Assembly (NCBI GenBank): GCA_902556265.1
Contig: CACDVM010000005.1
Location: 1 to 64,000 of the forward strand
Direction of reading: 5' to 3'
DNA: 64,000 nucleotides
Source: an uncultured Pelagibacteraceae bacterium
GTDB taxonomy: Bacteria > Pseudomonadota > Alphaproteobacteria > Pelagibacterales > Pelagibacteraceae
The translations under genes and the position numbers were made by a program. Position 1 is the first letter of the stretch; each line of letters begins with the position of its first letter. The notes beneath the pieces were generated by a model, which was not told the DNA's origin, made no database searches, and saw only the letters and a program-made list of their open reading frames with translations. Positions 24,664 through 35,820 of this stretch are shown one piece after another.

Positions 24664-24740
24664 GGGGGTGTAGCTCAGTTGGTTAGAGCGATCGCCTGTC
24701 ACGCGATAGGTCGAGGGTTCGAGTCCCTTCACTCCCGCCA
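24664..24740 (+). tRNA. tRNA-Asp(GUC)
   Basis: Acceptor GGGGGTG pairs with CACTCCC (one G-U), discriminator G, CCA encoded at 24738-24740. The anticodon loop CTGTCAC carries GUC, and the T arm is GAGGG-TTCGAGT-CCCTT. It lies 16 bases after tRNA-Val, so they share a transcript. Confidence 0.95.
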
Positions 24741-24773
24741 CTTTTAATGCCTCAAAAATAAGTGATATTTTTC

Positions 24774-24805
24774 ATTGATAATCGTTATCAATACTAGTGT
24801 ATATT
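24774..24805 (+). promoter_or_regulatory. Fur-box-like palindrome overlapping the nuo promoter
   Basis: Positions 24774-24792 are a 19-bp palindrome, ATTGATAA-TCG-TTATCAAT. Its core TGATAATCGTTATCA matches the 7-1-7 Fur consensus TGATAATNATTATCA at all but one defined position. A -35-like TTGATA (24775-24780) lies inside it, with TGTATA (24798-24803, spacing 17) or TATATT (24800-24805, spacing 19) as -10. nuoA starts 60 bases downstream. A protein bound here would block the promoter; identification as a Fur-family site is inference. Confidence 0.5.
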
Positions 24806-24864
24806 TTCAATAATGTGACCTATCTACACTTCATCAACCTTTAAAAAATGATATATATTCGACC

Positions 24865-25233
24865 ATGACTGCGGATTTTTTAAAAGATTATTTACCTATA
24901 ATTATATTTTTAATAATTGCTTTAGGATTAAGTTGTGCATTTATTGTAATAAATTTTATTCTTTCTCCCAAGAATCCAGATCCGGAAAAACTATCTGCGT
25001 ATGAATGTGGATTCGAACCTTTTCAGGACTCAAGAATGGAATTTGATGTACGATTTTATTTAGTTGCAATTCTATTTATAATTTTTGATTTAGAAATTGC
25101 ATTTTTATTTCCGTGGGCAATATCATTAGGAAATATTGGAGTCCTAGGTTTTTCATCAATGATGATTTTTTTATTCATATTAACTGTTGGTTTTATTTAT
25201 GAATGGAAAAAAGGTGCTCTAGACTGGGAATAA
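24865..25233 (+). CDS. nuoA: NADH-quinone oxidoreductase subunit A
   Basis: The 122-residue protein has the three membrane helices expected for NuoA and the conserved loop [24 protein letters not shown] read in parts ([14 protein letters not shown]) that lies near the quinone channel of complex I. It is the first gene of a complete nuoABCDEFGHIJKLMN set that encodes the proton-pumping NADH dehydrogenase of the inner membrane. nuoB starts 12 bases later. Confidence 0.96.
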   Translation: MTADFLKDYLPIIIFLIIALGLSCAFIVINFILSPKNPDPEKLSAYECGFEPFQDSRMEFDVRFYLVAILFIIFDLEIAFLFPWAISLGNIGVLGFSSMMIFLFILTVGFIYEWKKGALDWE

Positions 25234-25245
25234 TTATAAAAATAA

Positions 25246-25761
25246 ATGACTAATAAGTTAGAACAAGTCCCCGAAGAATTTAAACAATTAGCTGAAGATT
25301 TCAGTAAAAATGGTTTTATAACAACTTCGTTAGATAATTTAATAAATTGGTCAAGGTCAGGTTCTTTGCATTGGATGACTTTTGGACTTGCTTGTTGTGC
25401 TGTTGAGATGATGCAAACAGCTATGCCAAGATATGATCTAGAAAGATTTGGTGCAGCTCCAAGAGGGTCACCTAGACAATCAGATGTGATGATAGTAGCA
25501 GGAACATTGACAAATAAAATGGCACCTGCACTTAGAAAGGTTTATGATCAAATGCCAGAACCACGGTACGTGATATCAATGGGAAGTTGTGCAAATGGAG
25601 GAGGTTATTATCATTATTCATATTCTGTAGTAAGAGGGTGTGATCGTATTGTGCCTGTTGATATTTATGTTCCAGGATGTCCACCATCAGCTGAGTCTTT
25701 ATTATATGGAATAATGCAGTTACAAAAAAAAATAAGAAATAAAGGTTCTTGGGAAAGATAA
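25246..25761 (+). CDS. nuoB: NADH-quinone oxidoreductase subunit B
   Basis: NuoB binds the terminal iron-sulfur cluster N2 that passes electrons to quinone. The ligand cysteines are visible in [22 protein letters not shown] and [14 protein letters not shown]. At 171 residues the length is normal. The gene is followed without gap by nuoC (TAA then ATG). Confidence 0.97.
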   Translation: MTNKLEQVPEEFKQLAEDFSKNGFITTSLDNLINWSRSGSLHWMTFGLACCAVEMMQTAMPRYDLERFGAAPRGSPRQSDVMIVAGTLTNKMAPALRKVYDQMPEPRYVISMGSCANGGGYYHYSYSVVRGCDRIVPVDIYVPGCPPSAESLLYGIMQLQKKIRNKGSWER

Positions 25762-26367
25762 ATGAAAAATTTAATTGATTTAGAAAAAAAAATAAATTCA
25801 GAGTTAACAACAAAAATAAACAAAACTGAGATTAAACATAATCAAATATATATTGAGATAGATAAGGAGGATTTAATTGATGTGACTTTATTTTTAAAAA
25901 CAAATAAAGATACCAAATTTAGACAATTAATAGATATTACAGTTGTAGATTTTCCAGAGCAATCTCAAAGATTTAAAATTGTGTACTTATTTTTAAGTCA
26001 TGAATTTAATCAAAGAATTATTTTAAATTACTTTATAGGTGAAAAGGAAGTAATCAATTCTTTAACATCAATTTTTCCTTCAGCAAACTGGATGGAAAGA
26101 GAGGTTTTTGATATGTATGGTGTAAATTTTAAAGACCACCCGGATTTGAGAAGAATTTTAACAGATTACGGTTTTGAAGGTCATCCGTTAAGAAAAGACT
26201 TTCCTTTAACTGGTCATTCTGAAGTTCGATATAGCGAAGATAAAAAAAAAGTTATTAGTGAACCAGTTAAATTAGAGCAAAATTATAGAAATTTTGATTA
26301 TGAGAGTCCTTGGGAAGGAACTAAATATATACAGGAACAAAAAGACATTAATGACAAAAAAAATTAA
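25762..26367 (+). CDS. nuoC: NADH-quinone oxidoreductase subunit C
   Basis: The 201-residue protein has the 30-kDa-subunit signature [20 protein letters not shown] and [19 protein letters not shown]. It forms the connecting arm with NuoD. It is a separate gene here, unlike the fused nuoCD of enterobacteria. Its 3' end overlaps nuoD by 17 bases. Confidence 0.96.
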   Translation: MKNLIDLEKKINSELTTKINKTEIKHNQIYIEIDKEDLIDVTLFLKTNKDTKFRQLIDITVVDFPEQSQRFKIVYLFLSHEFNQRIILNYFIGEKEVINSLTSIFPSANWMEREVFDMYGVNFKDHPDLRRILTDYGFEGHPLRKDFPLTGHSEVRYSEDKKKVISEPVKLEQNYRNFDYESPWEGTKYIQEQKDINDKKN

Positions 26368-27526
26368 AAATTTAAATTTAAATTTTGGCCCACAACATCC
26401 AGCAGCGCATGGTGTTTTAAGACTGATTTTAGAATTAGATGGTGAAGTTGTGGAAAAAGCTGATCCACATATAGGTTTATTACACAGAGGAACTGAAAAA
26501 TTAATAGAGAACAAAACCTATATGCAAGCTGTCCCTTATTTTGACCGACTTGATTATGTAGCACCTATGAATCAAGAACATGCTTTTGCTTTAGCGATTG
26601 AAAAAATTTTAGATATAGACGTTCCTATTAGAGCTCAATTTATTAGAGTGATGTTTTGTGAAATTGGAAGAATTTTAAGTCATATTTTAAATGTAACAAC
26701 ACAAGCTTTAGATGTTGGTGCATTAACTCCATCATTATGGGGATTTGAGGAACGAGAGACTCTTATGACATTTTATGAAAGAGCATCTGGTTCAAGATTA
26801 CATGCAAATTACTTTAGAGCAGGAGGTGTTCATCAAGATTTGCCAGCAGGTTTAGAAAATGATATTGCCAAATTTTGTGAGAGTTTTCCTAAAATTATTA
26901 ATGATCTTGAAAGCTTGTTATCTGATAATAGAATTTTTAAACAAAGAAATGTTGATATTGGCATTGTTACCAAAGAAGATGCCCTTGATTACTCATTTTC
27001 AGGTGTGATGATTAGAGGTTCTGGTATTCCTTGGGACCTTCGGAAATCTCAACCCTATGATTGTTATGAGCAATTAGAATTTAAAATTCCAGTAGGTAAA
27101 AATGGAGACTGTTATGATCGATATTTATGCAGAATTGAAGAAATGAAAGAAAGCGTTTCTATAATCAAACAGTGTTTAGCTAAAATGGAAAAAGGACCAA
27201 TTAAAACTTTTGATGGAAAAATATCTCCACCCTCAAAAAAAGAGATTAAACAGTCAATGGAAGCTTTAATACATCATTTTAAATTATTTACTGAGGGATA
27301 CCGTGTTCCAAAAGATGAAATCTATACTGCAGTAGAGGCACCTAAAGGAGAGTTTGGTGTTTATTTAATTTCTGACGGATCAAGTAAACCATATAAATGC
27401 AAAATTAGAGCACCTGGATTTTCTCATTTGCAATCAATGGATTATCTAATTAAAGGTCACATGTTGGCAGATGTTCCTGCTGTTTTAGGATCTTTAGATA
27501 TTGTATTTGGAGAGGTGGATAGATGA
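26351..27526 (+). CDS. nuoD: NADH-quinone oxidoreductase subunit D
   Basis: I chose ATG 26351 because the conserved N-terminus ([20 protein letters not shown]) begins soon after it; the frame is open further upstream, inside nuoC. The 391-residue product carries [20 protein letters not shown] in parts, and the C-terminal DIVFGEVDR typical of this 49-kDa subunit. It forms the quinone site with NuoB. It overlaps nuoC by 17 bases and nuoE by four (ATGA). Confidence 0.96.
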   Translation: MTKKIKNLNLNFGPQHPAAHGVLRLILELDGEVVEKADPHIGLLHRGTEKLIENKTYMQAVPYFDRLDYVAPMNQEHAFALAIEKILDIDVPIRAQFIRVMFCEIGRILSHILNVTTQALDVGALTPSLWGFEERETLMTFYERASGSRLHANYFRAGGVHQDLPAGLENDIAKFCESFPKIINDLESLLSDNRIFKQRNVDIGIVTKEDALDYSFSGVMIRGSGIPWDLRKSQPYDCYEQLEFKIPVGKNGDCYDRYLCRIEEMKESVSIIKQCLAKMEKGPIKTFDGKISPPSKKEIKQSMEALIHHFKLFTEGYRVPKDEIYTAVEAPKGEFGVYLISDGSSKPYKCKIRAPGFSHLQSMDYLIKGHMLADVPAVLGSLDIVFGEVDR

Positions 27527-28131
27527 GTTTAAGAAGACCAGCCAAAGAGCAACCTGAAAAATTTGAATTTAATTCTTCATCATTAGAAGCTGCAAATGCT
27601 ATTATCGCCAATTATCCTAAAGGTAAACAACAAAGTGCAGTAATGGCTTTACTTTATATAGCTCAAAGACAAAATAATAATTGGATACCTTTAGCTGCAA
27701 TGAAGTATATCGCAAAGTTTTTAGATATGCCTTACATAAAAGTTTATGAAGTTGCTACTTTCTATACAATGTATAATTTAGCGCCTGTAGGGAAATATTT
27801 TGTTCAAGTTTGTACAACAACTCCATGTATGATTAGAGGTGCTTATAAGCTAGTTGAAGCATGTAAAGAAAAAATTTCAGAAAACGAGTCTGAGTTATCA
27901 AGTAACAAAAATTGTTCTTGGATGGAAGTTGAATGTCTAGGTGCTTGTGTCAATGCTCCTATGATGCAAATTAATGATGATTATTTTGAAGATTTGGATA
28001 AAGAAAAAACTTTAAAAATTTTAGATAAAATCTTAAAGGGTGAAACACCTAAACCAGGTTCTTATAGAGGAAGAATAAATAATGAACCTGAAAACAGTAG
28101 AAAAACGCTTATGGATTTAAAAAATGCTTAA
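27523..28131 (+). CDS. nuoE: NADH-quinone oxidoreductase subunit E
   Basis: The 202-residue 24-kDa subunit binds a 2Fe-2S cluster (N1a) through cysteines in [10 protein letters not shown] and [32 protein letters not shown] is the conserved central helix. It belongs to the NADH-oxidising peripheral module with NuoF and NuoG. It overlaps nuoD by four bases and nuoF by eight. Confidence 0.97.
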   Translation: MSLRRPAKEQPEKFEFNSSSLEAANAIIANYPKGKQQSAVMALLYIAQRQNNNWIPLAAMKYIAKFLDMPYIKVYEVATFYTMYNLAPVGKYFVQVCTTTPCMIRGAYKLVEACKEKISENESELSSNKNCSWMEVECLGACVNAPMMQINDDYFEDLDKEKTLKILDKILKGETPKPGSYRGRINNEPENSRKTLMDLKNA

Positions 28132-29452
28132 AGATCAAGATAGAATTTTTCAAAATTTATATAATGATTTAGGAACAGATATTATTTCATCTGAAAAAAG
28201 AGGTGATTGGACCAATACTAAAGATTTAATTGACAAAGGTAGAGATTGGATAATTGATGAAATTAAATTATCACAACTTAGAGGAAGAGGAGGAGCTGGT
28301 TTCCCCACAGGACTAAAATGGTCTTTTGCACCAAAAGAAGTTGGTTCAAGACCTCATTATTTGGTAATCAATGGAGACGAGTCAGAACCAGGCACTTGTA
28401 AAGACAGAGATATATTTAGATTTGAACCCCATAAATTAATTGAAGGATGTTTGTTGGCTTCCTTTGCGGTTCAAGCTCATGTTTGTTATATCTATATTAG
28501 AGGTGAATATTTTGTTGATGGACAAAAACTTCAAGCAGCAATTAATGAAGCTTATAAAAAAAATTTAATTGGTAAAAATGCTGCAGGAACTGGGTGGGAT
28601 TTAGATATCTTTATTCATTATGGTGCTGGAGCCTATATTTGCGGTGAAGAGACAGCATTACTTGAGAGCATAGAAGGTAACAAAGGTCAACCAAGATTGA
28701 AACCACCTTTTCCAGCATTAATAGGTCTTTATGGATGTCCTACAATAATTAATAACGTCGAAACTATAGCTGTTGTCCCGACAATACTAAGAAGAGGAGG
28801 AAAATGGTTTGCTTCATTAGGTAGAGAAAAAAATACTGGTACTAAGATTTTTTGCATATCTGGTAATGTAAACAATCCGTGTAATGTAGAAGAAGAAATG
28901 AACATATCATTGAAAGAACTAATTGAAATTCATGCTGGAGGTGTTGTCGGTGGTTGGGATAATTTACAAGCTGTAATTCCAGGAGGTTCATCAATGCCTT
29001 TAATTCCTAAAGAAAAATGTGAGACATTAACTATGGATTTTGACTCCTTAGTGGCTGAAAAAAGTGGATTAGGAACAGCAGGAATAGTTGTAATTAATAA
29101 AGATCAAGACATCATAAAATGTATGGCAAGAATAGCTAGGTTTTATAAACACGAGAGCTGCGGTCAATGTACACCGTGTAGGGAAGGATCTGGCTGGATG
29201 TGGAGAATGCTGGAAAGAATGGCTAAAGGAGAGGCATCTAAAGACGAGGTGGAAATGTTGGGCGATGTAACAAAACAAATAGAAGGTCATACTATTTGTG
29301 CCTTTGGAGAAGGATCATCTTGGCCAGTACAAGGTTTATTAAGACATTTTAAAGATGAAATAAAAAAAAGAAACAAATTCGATCCAATAGTAAAAGAAAA
29401 TAAAAATATACCTTACTTGGTAGATCAACACTTATTAGATAAAAATGCTTAA
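28124..29452 (+). CDS. nuoF: NADH-quinone oxidoreductase subunit F
   Basis: This 442-residue subunit binds NADH and FMN. The NADH/FMN loop [15 protein letters not shown], the FMN motif [13 protein letters not shown] and [19 protein letters not shown] are all present. The N3 4Fe-4S ligands lie in [12 protein letters not shown], with the last Cys in HTICAFGEG. It is the electron entry point of complex I. It overlaps nuoG by eight bases. Confidence 0.97.
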   Translation: MLKDQDRIFQNLYNDLGTDIISSEKRGDWTNTKDLIDKGRDWIIDEIKLSQLRGRGGAGFPTGLKWSFAPKEVGSRPHYLVINGDESEPGTCKDRDIFRFEPHKLIEGCLLASFAVQAHVCYIYIRGEYFVDGQKLQAAINEAYKKNLIGKNAAGTGWDLDIFIHYGAGAYICGEETALLESIEGNKGQPRLKPPFPALIGLYGCPTIINNVETIAVVPTILRRGGKWFASLGREKNTGTKIFCISGNVNNPCNVEEEMNISLKELIEIHAGGVVGGWDNLQAVIPGGSSMPLIPKEKCETLTMDFDSLVAEKSGLGTAGIVVINKDQDIIKCMARIARFYKHESCGQCTPCREGSGWMWRMLERMAKGEASKDEVEMLGDVTKQIEGHTICAFGEGSSWPVQGLLRHFKDEIKKRNKFDPIVKENKNIPYLVDQHLLDKNA

Positions 29453-31478
29453 ATTAAAAGTTAATGATATTGAAGTTGAAGTTGAAGAGGGATTGACTGT
29501 TCTTCAAGCATGTGAAAAAGCCGGAGCTGAAATTCCAAGATTTTGTTATCATGAAAAATTATCAATAGCTGGTAACTGTAGAATGTGCTTAGTTGAAATG
29601 GAAAAATCTCCCAAACCTGTAGCCTCATGTGCAATGCCAGCAGCTGATGGAATGGTTATTAAAACTAATACTCCTAAAATTGAAAAATCAAGAAAGGGTG
29701 TAATGGAATTTTTATTAGCCAATCATCCTTTGGATTGTCCTGTATGTGATCAGGGTGGTGAATGTGACCTTCAAGATCAATCAATGTTTTATGGAATTGA
29801 CAAGTCAAGATTTAAAGAAAATAAAAGATTTGTTCCTGATAAAAATATGGGTCCCCTTATAAAAACTCAAATGACTAGATGCATCCATTGCACAAGATGT
29901 ATTAGATTTGCAACTGAAATTGCAGGCGTTCCTGAATTAGGTGCTATTGGAAGGGGAGAAGATATGCAAATCACAACATATTTGGAACAATCTATTCAAT
30001 CTGAATTATCTGGAAATGTTATTGATCTTTGTCCTGTTGGAGCATTGACATCCAAACCGTATGTTTTTGAAGCTAGACCATGGGAATTAAAAAAAACAGA
30101 AACTATTGATGTAATGGATGCAGTTGGTTCTAATATTAGAGTTGATACTTATGATTGGGAGGTTAAACGAGTTTTGCCAATTATAAATGAAGATATTAAT
30201 GAAGAATGGATATCAGATAAAACAAGATATGCTTGTGACGGATTGTTGAACCAGAGACTTGATACGCCTTATATTAAGTATAACAACAAATTTGAAAAAG
30301 CTTCATGGAGTGAAGTTTATAAGATTATTAAGTCGAAAATATTAAATACAAATAAAGAAAAAATATGTGGTTTTGTAGGCGATCTTGCGAATATGGAAGC
30401 AAGTTTTACTTTTAAAGAATTTTTTGACAGAACAATCGATAGTAACAGGTATGAGTCTCGATCATCACAAAGTTTTATAGATTGCTCTATGAGAGAAAAT
30501 TATTTATTTAATTCTTTAATTAATGGAATAGAGGAAGCAGACTTAATTTTATTAATTGGTACAAATCCAAGGTATGAGGCGACAATGCTTAATGCAAGAA
30601 TTCGTAAAGCTTATTTAAATAACAAAACAAAAATAATCTCTTTGAACGAGGTTGGTGATTTAACTTATCCATACGAAAGTCTTGATGGAAAAACACAGAC
30701 TATAAAAGATATTATTGAAAATAAAAATGATATATCAAATAATATAATAGACTCAAAAAAACCCATGATAATACTGGGAGAGTCATTTTTAAAGATTAAA
30801 TCTGCAGACTTTTTATTTTATGCATTGAAAGATTTTTTATCAAAAAATAATAAATTTTCTGAGGATTGGAACCCATTTAACATATTATCTGCAGATGCTT
30901 CATCTGTAGGTAATTTTGATTTAGATATTGTAAATGAAAATAACGAATTAATAAAAGAACTGAATGAAAATAAGTTTGAATTAGTTTACCTTCTCGGACA
31001 GGATAGTTTAAACTTTAAAAAAAAGAACGAATTTATAATTTATCAAGGAAGCCATGGTGATAAAGGAGCTGAAATAGCTGATATTATTCTTCCAGGAGCT
31101 GCATATACTGAACAATCAGGTCATTATACAAATTTAGAGGGAAAAATTCAAAAAGCATATAAAGCATCTTACCCCCCAGGAGAAGCAAAAGAAGATTGGC
31201 AAATAATAAATGATTTAGCTGAATTAATGAATAACAGAAAGTTATTTAATGACAAGGAAGAATTAGAAAGTAGCATGTTTAATTATTTAAATCTTAAAAA
31301 AGAAAAGCAAAATTTGGGTGCAATCAAAGAAACTAACAAAAATAATTTTGTAAACGAAAATTTAATTATAACATTTAAAGATTATTATTTTTCAAATGTT
31401 ATTGCACGTTCATCTAAAACAATGTTGGATTGCAATAATGCAAAAATAAATTTTAAGCGTACAGGAACTGAAGGCTAA
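29445..31478 (+). CDS. nuoG: NADH-quinone oxidoreductase subunit G
   Basis: The 677-residue subunit starts with a ferredoxin-like 2Fe-2S domain ([20 protein letters not shown]), then [18 protein letters not shown] and [19 protein letters not shown] for the 4Fe-4S clusters, and ends in a molybdopterin-oxidoreductase-like domain (about residues 220-600) that has lost the cofactor. The length is typical of the alphaproteobacterial and mitochondrial 75-kDa form, shorter than the E. coli one (about 900). Confidence 0.97.
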   Translation: MLKLKVNDIEVEVEEGLTVLQACEKAGAEIPRFCYHEKLSIAGNCRMCLVEMEKSPKPVASCAMPAADGMVIKTNTPKIEKSRKGVMEFLLANHPLDCPVCDQGGECDLQDQSMFYGIDKSRFKENKRFVPDKNMGPLIKTQMTRCIHCTRCIRFATEIAGVPELGAIGRGEDMQITTYLEQSIQSELSGNVIDLCPVGALTSKPYVFEARPWELKKTETIDVMDAVGSNIRVDTYDWEVKRVLPIINEDINEEWISDKTRYACDGLLNQRLDTPYIKYNNKFEKASWSEVYKIIKSKILNTNKEKICGFVGDLANMEASFTFKEFFDRTIDSNRYESRSSQSFIDCSMRENYLFNSLINGIEEADLILLIGTNPRYEATMLNARIRKAYLNNKTKIISLNEVGDLTYPYESLDGKTQTIKDIIENKNDISNNIIDSKKPMIILGESFLKIKSADFLFYALKDFLSKNNKFSEDWNPFNILSADASSVGNFDLDIVNENNELIKELNENKFELVYLLGQDSLNFKKKNEFIIYQGSHGDKGAEIADIILPGAAYTEQSGHYTNLEGKIQKAYKASYPPGEAKEDWQIINDLAELMNNRKLFNDKEELESSMFNYLNLKKEKQNLGAIKETNKNNFVNENLIITFKDYYFSNVIARSSKTMLDCNNAKINFKRTGTEG

Positions 31479-31480
31479 AA

Positions 31481-32479
31481 ATGGAATATATAAATGTAAT
31501 TTTTCAGGAAGTTTATAAGGTTTTATTTTTATTAATCCCAGTCTTAGTTTCTGTTGCTATGATAGTTTGGTTGGATAGAAGAGTTTGGGCATTTGTCCAA
31601 AAACGACAGGGCCCTAATGTTGTTGGACCGTTTGGTTTACTACAGTCACTTGCTGATGCATTAAAATATATATTTAAAGAAATAATTATTCCTGCAAGTT
31701 CAAATAAAGTAATATTTATTATCGCACCAATAATTACAATGACTTTAGCCTTAATCGCTTGGGCTGTTATACCATTTAATGAAAATCAAGTTTTGTCTAA
31801 CATTAATGTGGGTATTTTATATATTTTTGCAGTCTCGTCATTAGGTGTTTATGGAATTATCATGGGTGGCTGGGCATCAAATTCAAAATACCCTTTTTTA
31901 GGAGCTATTAGGTCTGCAGCACAAATGGTGTCCTATGAGGTTTCAATAGGCATAATTATTATAAATGTTTTGCTTTGTGTGGGGTCATTAAATCTTAATG
32001 ATATAGTTTTAGCCCAACAAAAATTATGGTTTATAATTCCATTATTTCCAATGTTTATTATATTTTTTATTTCAGCCCTAGCTGAAACTAATAGACCACC
32101 ATTTGATTTACCTGAAGCAGAAGCTGAATTAGTCGCTGGATATCAAACTGAATATTCTGGAATGATGTATGCAATGTTTTGGCTAGGAGAATATGCAAAT
32201 ATTTTATTGATGTGTGCTTTGGGTTCAATTTTATTTTTAGGTGGATGGTTATCTCCATTAGACTTTTATCCATTCAACTTAGTACCAGGAGCTATTTGGT
32301 TAATTTTAAAAATTTTACTATTATTTATTTTATTCGCTTTAGTTAAAGCAATAGTACCTAGATATAGATATGACCAATTAATGAGACTTGGTTGGAAAAT
32401 TTTTCTTCCATTATCTTTAACTTATGTTGTGTTAACAGCAAGTTATCTTTTTTATTTTAATCTATTACCAACAATATAA
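31481..32479 (+). CDS. nuoH: NADH-quinone oxidoreductase subunit H
   Basis: The 332-residue membrane subunit has about eight helices and the conserved segments [40 protein letters not shown] (as [20 protein letters not shown]) and [20 protein letters not shown] that line the quinone chamber. It couples quinone reduction to the proton pumps. It starts two bases after the nuoG stop. Confidence 0.97.
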   Translation: MEYINVIFQEVYKVLFLLIPVLVSVAMIVWLDRRVWAFVQKRQGPNVVGPFGLLQSLADALKYIFKEIIIPASSNKVIFIIAPIITMTLALIAWAVIPFNENQVLSNINVGILYIFAVSSLGVYGIIMGGWASNSKYPFLGAIRSAAQMVSYEVSIGIIIINVLLCVGSLNLNDIVLAQQKLWFIIPLFPMFIIFFISALAETNRPPFDLPEAEAELVAGYQTEYSGMMYAMFWLGEYANILLMCALGSILFLGGWLSPLDFYPFNLVPGAIWLILKILLLFILFALVKAIVPRYRYDQLMRLGWKIFLPLSLTYVVLTASYLFYFNLLPTI

Positions 32480-32965
32480 ATGAAAATTACAAGATTTTTT
32501 AAAACTATTTTAATGACAGATTTTATTGGTGGGCTTTTTATAGCCATCAAGGAAATTTTCAAATCTAAAAAAACTATTAATTATCCATTTGAAAAAGGTA
32601 AAATCAGTCCAAGATTTAGAGGTGAGCATGCTTTACGTAGATATCCTAATGGAGAAGAAAGATGTATTGCATGCAAATTATGTGAAGCAGTATGTCCTGC
32701 TCAGGCGATAACAATAGAGTCTGCTGAAAGGTCAGATGGAAGTAGAAAAACTACTCGTTATGATATTGATATGATGAAATGTATTTATTGTGGGCTGTGT
32801 GAGGAGTCTTGTCCTGTAGATGCGATAGTTCAAGGACCAAACTTCGAATTTTCAACAGAAACTAGGGAAGAACTTTATTATACCAAAGATAAACTTTTAG
32901 ATAATGGTGATAGATGGGAAAATATTTTAGCTGCAAATATTAAAACTGACAATCCCTATAGATAA
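32480..32965 (+). CDS. nuoI: NADH-quinone oxidoreductase subunit I
   Basis: The 161-residue protein binds two 4Fe-4S clusters (N6a and N6b) through [16 protein letters not shown] and [33 protein letters not shown] precedes the first motif as in the mitochondrial TYKY subunit. It directly abuts nuoH. Confidence 0.97.
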   Translation: MKITRFFKTILMTDFIGGLFIAIKEIFKSKKTINYPFEKGKISPRFRGEHALRRYPNGEERCIACKLCEAVCPAQAITIESAERSDGSRKTTRYDIDMMKCIYCGLCEESCPVDAIVQGPNFEFSTETREELYYTKDKLLDNGDRWENILAANIKTDNPYR

Positions 32966-32968
32966 ATC

Positions 32969-33601
32969 ATGATGGCTCATTCAATTTTTTTTTATTTTTT
33001 TTCCATAATTGCTGTTATTTCAGCGATCATGGTGACAGCCTCAAAAAATACAGTACATTCGGTTTTTTTTCTTATATTAGATTTTATAAGTATATCTTGT
33101 CTCTTCATAATGATTGGAGCAGAGTTTTTGGGTATGATAATGTTGATCGTATATGTAGGGGCAGTAGCTGTTTTATTTTTATTTGTTGTAATGATGTTAA
33201 ATGTTGCTCAACAAAAAAATCAATGGTTTTCGTCAAAATCTAGCTCAAGTCATATACCCATTGGGTTAATTATAAGTGCAATTATTTTTTTTGAATTAAT
33301 AATTGTTGTAGGTGGATGGAAATATAAACCAGATTTAATTGATCCATCAAATATGACTTTAAACAATAATATCAGTAACACACATTCTTTAGGTCAAGTT
33401 TTATATACTGACTATATTCATATTTTTCAGATGAGTGGAATGATTTTATTAATTTCAATGATAGGAGCAATTGTTCTTACATATAGACAAAGAGAAGGTA
33501 TAAAAAAACAAAGTTATATTAAACAAATTTCTAGAGAAAGATCTGAAGGAGTAGAGGTACTAAAAGTGGAGTCAAATAAAGGAGTTAAAATTGATGACTG
33601 A
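32969..33601 (+). CDS. nuoJ: NADH-quinone oxidoreductase subunit J
   Basis: A 210-residue membrane protein with five predicted helices. The conserved [20 protein letters not shown] contains the pi-bulge helix of the family. Two adjacent ATG codons (32969 and 32972) are possible starts. The hydrophilic C-terminus extends over the start of nuoK by eight bases. Confidence 0.93.
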   Translation: MMAHSIFFYFFSIIAVISAIMVTASKNTVHSVFFLILDFISISCLFIMIGAEFLGMIMLIVYVGAVAVLFLFVVMMLNVAQQKNQWFSSKSSSSHIPIGLIISAIIFFELIIVVGGWKYKPDLIDPSNMTLNNNISNTHSLGQVLYTDYIHIFQMSGMILLISMIGAIVLTYRQREGIKKQSYIKQISRERSEGVEVLKVESNKGVKIDD

Positions 33602-33905
33602 GATAGGATTAGGACATTATCTGACACTAGGTGCTGTAATTTTTACCATTGGTGTAGTTGGGATTTTTTTAAATAGAAAAAATATTATTGTAATATTAAT
33701 GAGCATAGAATTAATTTTGTTGGCTGTAAATATTAACTTAGTTTCTTTTTCAATTTATTTAAACGACTTATCTGGGCAAATTTTTACCTTATTTATTTTG
33801 ACAGTGGCTGCAGCTGAAGCAGCTATAGGTTTAGCAATTATAGTTGTTTATTACAGGAATTCAGGCACAATTAGAGTTGAGCAAATAGATAAATTAAAGG
33901 GATAA
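33594..33905 (+). CDS. nuoK: NADH-quinone oxidoreductase subunit K
   Basis: Choosing ATG 33594 over the TTG one codon upstream gives 103 residues, with three helices. The membrane glutamates of the proton path are in [15 protein letters not shown] and [11 protein letters not shown]. It overlaps nuoJ by eight bases; nuoL follows after one base. Confidence 0.95.
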   Translation: MTEIGLGHYLTLGAVIFTIGVVGIFLNRKNIIVILMSIELILLAVNINLVSFSIYLNDLSGQIFTLFILTVAAAEAAIGLAIIVVYYRNSGTIRVEQIDKLKG

Positions 33906-33906
33906 A

Positions 33907-35820
33907 ATGGAAATTTCTATTATAGCGTTACCCTTAATAGCTTCTATTATATCTGGGTTCTTTGGAAAATTAATTGGGGATAGGAATTCAGAAATAATAA
34001 CTAGTTTAATGGTATCAATATCTGCTGTTCTATCAGCTTTTGTTTTATACCAAGTTATTTTTAATCAATATCAAGATAACATCATAATAGCTACTTGGAT
34101 AAGTTCAGGTACTTTAGATGTTAATTGGTCAATGAAAATAGATTCTCTATCAGCAATCATGTTGGTTGTAGTAACTTCAGTTTCATCTTTAGTTCACATT
34201 TATTCTATTGGATACATGTCTCACGATCCTCACAAACCAAGATTTATGGCCTATTTATCTCTATTTACTTTTGCAATGTTGATGTTGGTAACTTCAGATA
34301 ACTTTATACAACTATTTTTTGGATGGGAAGGAGTTGGTCTATGCTCTTATTTTTTAATAGGTTTTTGGTTTAAGAAAGAAACTGCTAATGCTGCTGCAAT
34401 AAAAGCTTTTGTTGTAAATAGAGTGGGAGATTTCGGATTTGCTTTAGGGATTTTTTTAATTTTTTATTTATTTGGGACTGTAAATTATTCAGAAGTTTTT
34501 GAATTAATTCCAAGTATCATTGATAAAAATCTTGTATTTTTAGGAATTCAAGTGAATGCTATAGATTTAATTTGTCTACTTTTATTTGTTGGGGCGATGG
34601 GTAAATCAGCTCAAATAATGCTTCATACCTGGTTACCAGATGCAATGGAAGGTCCAACTCCTGTTTCAGCTCTTATTCATGCAGCAACAATGGTTACTGC
34701 AGGTGTTTTTTTAGTCGTTAGATGTTCACCTATATATGAATATTCTGAACTAGCACTTAATGTCATAACAATTGTTGGTATGAGTACAGCTTTTTTTGCT
34801 GCTACTGTAGCTCTTGTTCAAACAGATATAAAAAAAATTATAGCTTATTCAACTTGTAGTCAGCTAGGATACATGTTTTTTGCTACTGGGGTAGGAGCTT
34901 ACAATATAGCAATGTTTCATTTGTTTACTCACGCTTTTTTTAAAGCTTTACTGTTTTTAGGATCTGGATCAGTCATTCACGCTTTTAAAGATGAACAAAA
35001 TATAAATAATATGGGAGCAGTTTGGAAAAAATTACCTTACACATATGTTTTAATGATTATAGGGACACTAGCATTAACCGGATTTCCTTTTTTATCAGGG
35101 TTTTACTCTAAAGATGCAATTATAGAATTTGCTTACTTAAAAGGAAACACAACAGGTTACTATGCTGCTGGTATTGGTATTTTAACAGCTTTCTTAACTT
35201 CAATTTACTCATGGAGATTAATTTTTAAAACTTTTCATGGTGAGTATAATAATAAAAATATAAAGATTGAAGAAACACATGAGTCACCTCTTGTTATGCT
35301 GATACCATTGATTTTGCTTTCTATTGGAGCAATATTTGCAGGGTATACTTTTAAAGATTTATTTATTGGTCATGGAGGGCTTAACAATTTTTGGCGAGAC
35401 TCAATTTTCTTTTTAGAACCTCTAAGCACTGATCATCCTCCTTTTTGGTTTTTAGTTTTAACACCGATTTTAGTAATTGTGTCAATTCCAATTGCTTTTT
35501 ATCTATTTGTTAAAAATAAAAATTTACCTAAACAAATTGCCAATGTTAATAAACCATTGTACCTTTTTTTACTAAACAAGTGGTATTTTGATGAACTCTA
35601 TGATGTATTGATTGTACATCCATCCAAAAAATTAGGATTATTTTTATGGAAATTTTTCGATGTAAAATTTATTGATGGGTTTGGTCCAGATGGTATTTCA
35701 GCATTTATAAAGAAGTGTTCTTTAAAAGCTAATAAATTCCAAAGTGGATACATTTATCAATATGCATTTGTTATGCTACTCGGTTTTTCTGCTTTATTAA
35801 CTTTCTTGATTGTTAAATAA
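33907..35820 (+). CDS. nuoL: NADH-quinone oxidoreductase subunit L
   Basis: A 637-residue antiporter-like proton-pumping subunit with about 15-16 helices. VGLCSYFLIGFWF, LHTWLPDAMEGPTPVSALIH and AATMVTAGVFLVVR are the family signatures, and the C-terminal amphipathic helix region follows residue 540. It shares its last base with the nuoM start (TAATG). Confidence 0.97.
   Translation: MEISIIALPLIASIISGFFGKLIGDRNSEIITSLMVSISAVLSAFVLYQVIFNQYQDNIIIATWISSGTLDVNWSMKIDSLSAIMLVVVTSVSSLVHIYSIGYMSHDPHKPRFMAYLSLFTFAMLMLVTSDNFIQLFFGWEGVGLCSYFLIGFWFKKETANAAAIKAFVVNRVGDFGFALGIFLIFYLFGTVNYSEVFELIPSIIDKNLVFLGIQVNAIDLICLLLFVGAMGKSAQIMLHTWLPDAMEGPTPVSALIHAATMVTAGVFLVVRCSPIYEYSELALNVITIVGMSTAFFAATVALVQTDIKKIIAYSTCSQLGYMFFATGVGAYNIAMFHLFTHAFFKALLFLGSGSVIHAFKDEQNINNMGAVWKKLPYTYVLMIIGTLALTGFPFLSGFYSKDAIIEFAYLKGNTTGYYAAGIGILTAFLTSIYSWRLIFKTFHGEYNNKNIKIEETHESPLVMLIPLILLSIGAIFAGYTFKDLFIGHGGLNNFWRDSIFFLEPLSTDHPPFWFLVLTPILVIVSIPIAFYLFVKNKNLPKQIANVNKPLYLFLLNKWYFDELYDVLIVHPSKKLGLFLWKFFDVKFIDGFGPDGISAFIKKCSLKANKFQSGYIYQYAFVMLLGFSALLTFLIVK

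Noticed and set aside
26294-26350. Longer nuoD N-terminus
   Set aside because: It would add 19 residues overlapping nuoC without similarity to NuoD; the conserved start follows ATG 26,351.
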